Source: Streptomyces sp. NBC_00704 (GTDB lineage Bacteria > Actinomycetota > Actinomycetes > Streptomycetales > Streptomycetaceae). Taken from it: 64,000 nt of DNA. The stretch lies in contig NZ_CP109000.1 in the NCBI RefSeq assembly GCF_036226605.1, forward strand, positions 682,001 to 746,000. The letters run 5' to 3'. Made by a program: the position numbers and the translations under genes. Below the pieces are notes generated by a model. It did no database searches. It worked only from the letters and a program-made list of their open reading frames with translations, and was not told the origin of the DNA. Shown piece by piece: positions 61,047 to 64,000 of this stretch; the first letter of the stretch is position 1, and each line of letters begins with the position of its first letter.

Positions 61047-61976
61047 ATGACAGGCACGAGCGGTTCGGACCGGCGGGCGGGGCGCAGACCCGCGGGGGCC
61101 GCCGCGGTCGTCACGGCCGCACTCCGGCTGTTCGGCAGGGCGGCAGACCCGGCGGGACGGCGGGAGAGCGCGTCGCTCGGAGCGCTTCCGTCGACTCCCG
61201 CGCCCCCGCTGGAGGTCATGACCTTCAACCTCCGCCGCGCGTCCCGCGGGAAACCCGACGGCTGGGCGGCGCGACGGCCGGTGATGAGCGCCCTGCTGCA
61301 CCGCGCGGCCCCGCACGTCATCGGCACCCAGGAGGGCCGGCGGCGTCAGCTGCGCGACGTCGGGGCCGATCTCGGGCCGCACTACGACCGGATCGGCGTG
61401 CCCCGCGCGGGGCGCGACGACGAGGCCGTGGCCGTCTTCTGGGACACGCGCCGCCTCGTCCCGACCGCGCACGAGCACTTCTGGCTGTCCGACACCCCCG
61501 CGGTGCGCGGCTCCGACACCTGGGGCGGCGGCCATCCCCGCATGGTCACCTGGGTCCGCTTCCGCGACCTGTGGGATGCGGGACGGGAGTTCGTCGTCCT
61601 CAACACCCATCTCGACGACGCGAGCCGGTACGCGCGCGTGCGCGCCGCCGCGCTGATCGCCGAGCGGATCGCCCGGTTCGACCCGGCGCTGCCGCTGCTG
61701 CTGACCGGGGACTTCAACGCCGTCGCGCACGACGGCGCGGTCCACGGCACGCTGCTCGCCGCGGGTCTGGTGGACACCTGGGACACGGCACGCGCGCGGG
61801 AGGGGGCGTACGCCACGTTCCACGGGTACGGGCCGCTGGTTCCGGGCGGGGACCGCATCGACTGGATCCTGGCGACGCCCGGCGTCACGGTCCACCGGGC
61901 GTGGACCGACACGTTCGCCGTCGACGGCCGGTACCCGAGCGATCATCTCCCGGTGCGGGCGACCGTGAGCCTGTGA
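61047..61976 (+). CDS. endonuclease/exonuclease/phosphatase-family hydrolase
   Basis: A 309-residue EEP-fold enzyme. Catalytic motifs in order are LEVMTFNLRRAS (about 56), IGTQEGRRRQL (Glu), LNTHLDDAS (about 190), LLTGDFNAVAHDG (about 222), RIDWILAT and YPSDHLPVRATV (His, about 300). The N-terminal 40 residues are basic and Ala-rich, without a clear signal peptide, so the location is uncertain. ATG at 61047 has an AAGGAGG site. Substrates may be nucleic acid, phosphoinositide or sphingomyelin. Confidence 0.88.
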   Translation: MTGTSGSDRRAGRRPAGAAAVVTAALRLFGRAADPAGRRESASLGALPSTPAPPLEVMTFNLRRASRGKPDGWAARRPVMSALLHRAAPHVIGTQEGRRRQLRDVGADLGPHYDRIGVPRAGRDDEAVAVFWDTRRLVPTAHEHFWLSDTPAVRGSDTWGGGHPRMVTWVRFRDLWDAGREFVVLNTHLDDASRYARVRAAALIAERIARFDPALPLLLTGDFNAVAHDGAVHGTLLAAGLVDTWDTARAREGAYATFHGYGPLVPGGDRIDWILATPGVTVHRAWTDTFAVDGRYPSDHLPVRATVSL

Positions 61977-62009
61977 CGGCCGAGGCCCCCGTGACCTGAG
62001 CGGGGCGGT

Positions 62010-63297
62010 TTCTAGGGGTCGTTGCAACACGTGGTCGTGTTGATCAGGCCTTGAGCAGTTTATGCAGGCGCTCGGCTGGGGTTTCCCAGCCGAGCGTTTT
62101 GCGTGGTCGGCCGTTCAGCTCGGCAGCAACGGTGTCGAGGTGTTCGCGGGTGTGGCTCGACAGGTCGGTGCCTTTGGGGAAGTACTGCCGCAGCAGGCCA
62201 TTGGTGTTCTCGTTCGAGCCGCGCTGCCAGGGGCTGGCCGGGTCGCAGAAGTAGACCGGAACGTCGGTGGCCAGAGTGAAGGCGCCGTGGGCAGCCATCT
62301 CGCTGCCCTGGTCCCAGGTCAGTGAGCGGATCAGGTGGGAGGGCAGGGTCTGGGCAGTGGTGACCAGGGCGTCGCGGACGTGTTCCGCGCTGCGGCCGTC
62401 GGGCAGGTGCAGGAGCATCACGTAGCGTGTGGCGCGCTCGACCAGGGTGCCGATGGCGGACGCGTTGTCCTTGCCGATGATCAGGTCGCCCTCCCAGTGG
62501 CCCGGCACGGCCCGGTCGTCGGCTTCGGCGGGGCACTCGCTGATCATGACCATGGGGGTGGCGAACCGCGGCTGTCGGGAGGCGGCCTGGCGGTGCGGCT
62601 TGCGGCGGATGCGTCCGGTGCGCAGAACGCGGGCCAGCTCGCGGCGCAGTTCACCGCGGCCCTGGACGTAGAGGGCCTGGTAGACCGTTTCGTGGACCAC
62701 TTGCATCTCCGGCCGCTCAGGGAACCGTATCCGCAGAGCCTGGCAGATCTGCTCCGGGCTCCACCGAAGGTCCAGGCGGTCCTGGATGAAGTTCCGAAGC
62801 TCAGGCGTCCGGCCGATCTTGCCGGGCTTGGGCCTTGGCCGGCGGGAATCGGCGCGTGCCTGGGCGGCGAAGGGCCGGTACTGGCCGTTTTCGGGGTGCC
62901 GGTTGCGGCGTATCTCCCGGCTGATGGTCGACGGGCTGCGGCCCAGTCCGGCGGCGATCGCACGGACCGACGCCTTCTCACGCAGCCGGTCGGCGATGTA
63001 GATCCGGTCGGCCTCGCGCAGGTACCGGGACGGACCAGAAGGCGGCACCACCGCATTCGCCGGTGGTGCCGCCTTACTCCTGCCCGACGGATTGCGGCCG
63101 TTACGCCATCGCTTTCCCGTCCGGATGTTGATTCCGACGCGTCGGCATGCCTCCCGGCTGCTCAGCCCCTGGTCCATGAGCCGGAAGTATTCCTCCCGCT
63201 CACGGACCAGCTGACTGCGGCCCTGAGCCGTCCGGATCTTGCGGATCTCGAAGTCCATCGCACCCCTTGAACTGGGGTGTTGCGACGACCACTAGAA
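62010..63297 (-). mobile_element. IS30-family insertion sequence, apparently intact
   Basis: A 1288-bp element. The left end TTCTAGGGGTCGTTGCAACA (from 62010) and the reverse complement of the right end TTCTAGTGGTCGTCGCAACA (ending 63297) form inverted repeats of 21 bp with two mismatches. One full-length transposase lies between them. The flanks show no obvious 2-4-bp target duplication. GC is lower than in neighbouring genes. It separates the EEP gene (33 bp away) from etfA (45 bp away) without disrupting either. Confidence 0.87.
62044..63258 (-). CDS. IS30-family transposase
   Basis: A 404-residue DDE transposase. The N-terminal half has two helix-turn-helix regions (GLSSREACRRVGINIRTGKR; IAAGLGRSPSTISREIRRN, about 100-120). 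The DDE catalytic core shows HWEGDLIIGKDN (first Asp, about 230), SLTWDQGSEMA (second Asp, about 293) and SPWQRGSNENTNGLLRQYFP (Glu, about 335). Full length for IS30, with no frameshift, so potentially active. Start ATG at 63258, inside the right end. Confidence 0.93.
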   Translation of the reverse strand: MDFEIRKIRTAQGRSQLVREREEYFRLMDQGLSSREACRRVGINIRTGKRWRNGRNPSGRSKAAPPANAVVPPSGPSRYLREADRIYIADRLREKASVRAIAAGLGRSPSTISREIRRNRHPENGQYRPFAAQARADSRRPRPKPGKIGRTPELRNFIQDRLDLRWSPEQICQALRIRFPERPEMQVVHETVYQALYVQGRGELRRELARVLRTGRIRRKPHRQAASRQPRFATPMVMISECPAEADDRAVPGHWEGDLIIGKDNASAIGTLVERATRYVMLLHLPDGRSAEHVRDALVTTAQTLPSHLIRSLTWDQGSEMAAHGAFTLATDVPVYFCDPASPWQRGSNENTNGLLRQYFPKGTDLSSHTREHLDTVAAELNGRPRKTLGWETPAERLHKLLKA

Positions 63298-63342
63298 CCC
63301 AAGCGAGGTACGGGGGCCTCGGGCGGTCGGGGACCGCGGGGA

Positions 63343-64000
63343 TCAGCCCTTGCGGGTGTTGATCTCCTCGGTGAGCTGCGGGACGACGTCGAACAGGTCG
63401 CCGACGACGCCGTAGTCGACCAGGTCGAAGATCGGGGCCTCGGCGTCCTTGTTGACGGCGACGATCGTCTTCGAGGTCTGCATGCCGGCCCGGTGCTGGA
63501 TGGCGCCGGAGATGCCGTTGGCGATGTAGAGCTGCGGCGAGACCGACTTGCCGGTCTGGCCCACCTGGTTGGTGTGCGGGTACCAGCCGGCGTCGACGGC
63601 GGCGCGGGAGGCGCCGACGGCCGCGCCGAGGGAGTCCGCGAGGGCCTCGATCAGCGCGAAGTTCTCGGCGCCGTTGACGCCGCGGCCGCCGGAGACCACG
63701 ATCGCGGCCTCGGTCAGCTCCGGGCGGCCGGTCGACTCGCGCGGCGTGCGGCCGGTGACCTTGGTGCCGGTCGCCTGGGCCGAGAACGAGACGCTGAGCG
63801 ACTCGACGGCGCCGGCGGCCGGAGCGGCCTCGACCGCGGCCGAGTTCGGCTTGACGGTGATGACCGCAACGCCCTTGGAGACGCGGGACTTGGTGGTGAA
63901 GGACGCGGCGAACACCGACTGGGTGGCCACCGGGCCCTCGTCGCCGGCCTCGAGGTCGGTGGCGTCGGTGATGATGCCGGAGCCGATGCGCAGCGCCAGA
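63343..64000 (-). CDS. etfA: electron transfer flavoprotein alpha subunit (partial)
   Basis: The C-terminal 218 codons of EtfA; the start is beyond the right edge. The FAD-binding signature is present as [20 protein letters not shown] followed by [44 protein letters not shown] residues, in which the histidine, TNQVGQTGK and AIQHRAGM contact FAD. With EtfB it carries electrons from acyl-CoA dehydrogenases to the quinone pool. The etfB gene would be expected upstream, outside the window. The stop is 45 bp from the IS30 end. Confidence 0.93.
   Translation of the reverse strand, partial: LALRIGSGIITDATDLEAGDEGPVATQSVFAASFTTKSRVSKGVAVITVKPNSAAVEAAPAAGAVESLSVSFSAQATGTKVTGRTPRESTGRPELTEAAIVVSGGRGVNGAENFALIEALADSLGAAVGASRAAVDAGWYPHTNQVGQTGKSVSPQLYIANGISGAIQHRAGMQTSKTIVAVNKDAEAPIFDLVDYGVVGDLFDVVPQLTEEINTRKG

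Noticed and set aside
1..64000. CRISPR array, tRNA genes, riboswitches and prophage
   Set aside because: I found no regularly spaced identical repeats with unique spacers, no GTTCGAATC-type tRNA arms with acceptor pairing, no recognisable riboswitch core, and no phage structural or integrase gene.

Overview
The window is from a Streptomyces chromosome. The evidence is very high GC with almost every codon ending in G or C, GTG starts, genus-typical small proteins (DUF6643, DUF6332 and DUF1272 types), a mycothiol-linked MDMPI-fold enzyme, long GC-rich hairpins without T-runs between genes, and regulator families typical of actinomycetes (SpoIIE phosphatase, HATPase anti-sigma type, ROK, LacI, DeoR). 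I see no tRNA, rRNA, CRISPR array, phage or biosynthetic gene cluster. The content is mostly scattered housekeeping, stress and sugar-control genes, with one intact IS30 element near the right end.

Layout. 1-3.8 kb: edge of a secreted-protein gene, a methyltransferase, a multi-sensor SpoIIE-type phosphatase and a hemerythrin. 4.0-13.6 kb: a minus-strand run, FAD/Fe-S hydroxyacid dehydrogenase - TPP enzyme - enolase-superfamily enzyme - GH15 hydrolase - SDR - MarR, led by a palindrome and a sigB-like -10 at 13.68-13.70 kb. 14-23 kb: universal stress protein, metallophosphoesterase, Nudix, apolipoprotein N-acyltransferase, a polytopic membrane protein, PH-domain protein, Asp/Glu racemase and HpnB-type glycosyltransferase. 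23-32 kb: two-domain TerD/TerA protein, DUF6643 protein, MOSC protein, a beta-helix/AAA+ fusion, and a polytopic membrane protein whose ends look like the two halves of an alpha/beta-hydrolase.

32-46 kb: DeoR regulator, SRPBCC, Cds1-like PLP enzyme with a coupled upstream mini-ORF or tandem promoter, anti-sigma-type ATPase, SHOCT and DUF1272 proteins, 3-hydroxyisobutyrate-dehydrogenase-like enzyme, ROK repressor, AlkB, an RsmC/RlmG-like methyltransferase, a class II aldolase plus SIS isomerase pair, and HtpG. 46-48.5 kb is a small decay zone: a frameshifted lipoprotein gene and an MFS transporter C-terminal remnant flank an intact MDMPI-type gene. 48.5-55.7 kb: two-component system, geranylgeranyl-reductase-type flavoprotein, M20 dipeptidase, a TmrB-like kinase/Nudix fusion and a small secreted peptide. 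56-61 kb: ROK kinase and LacI regulator transcribed divergently around a perfect 12-bp operator, GGCT-like protein, VOC protein, DUF6986 aldolase-like protein and an EEP hydrolase. 62.0-63.3 kb: intact IS30 with inverted repeats, inserted beside etfA, which runs off the right edge.

Functional links I can support: operon-like pairs (histidine kinase/response regulator with 4-nt overlap; TPP enzyme/enolase-superfamily enzyme with ATGA overlap; aldolase/SIS with a 9-nt gap; LacI/GGCT-like with a 7-nt gap). The most unusual proteins are the TmrB-Nudix fusion, the beta-helix/AAA+ fusion and the membrane-split hydrolase. I did not find a clear multi-gene system that I would call new; these three single-gene architectures are the best leads.
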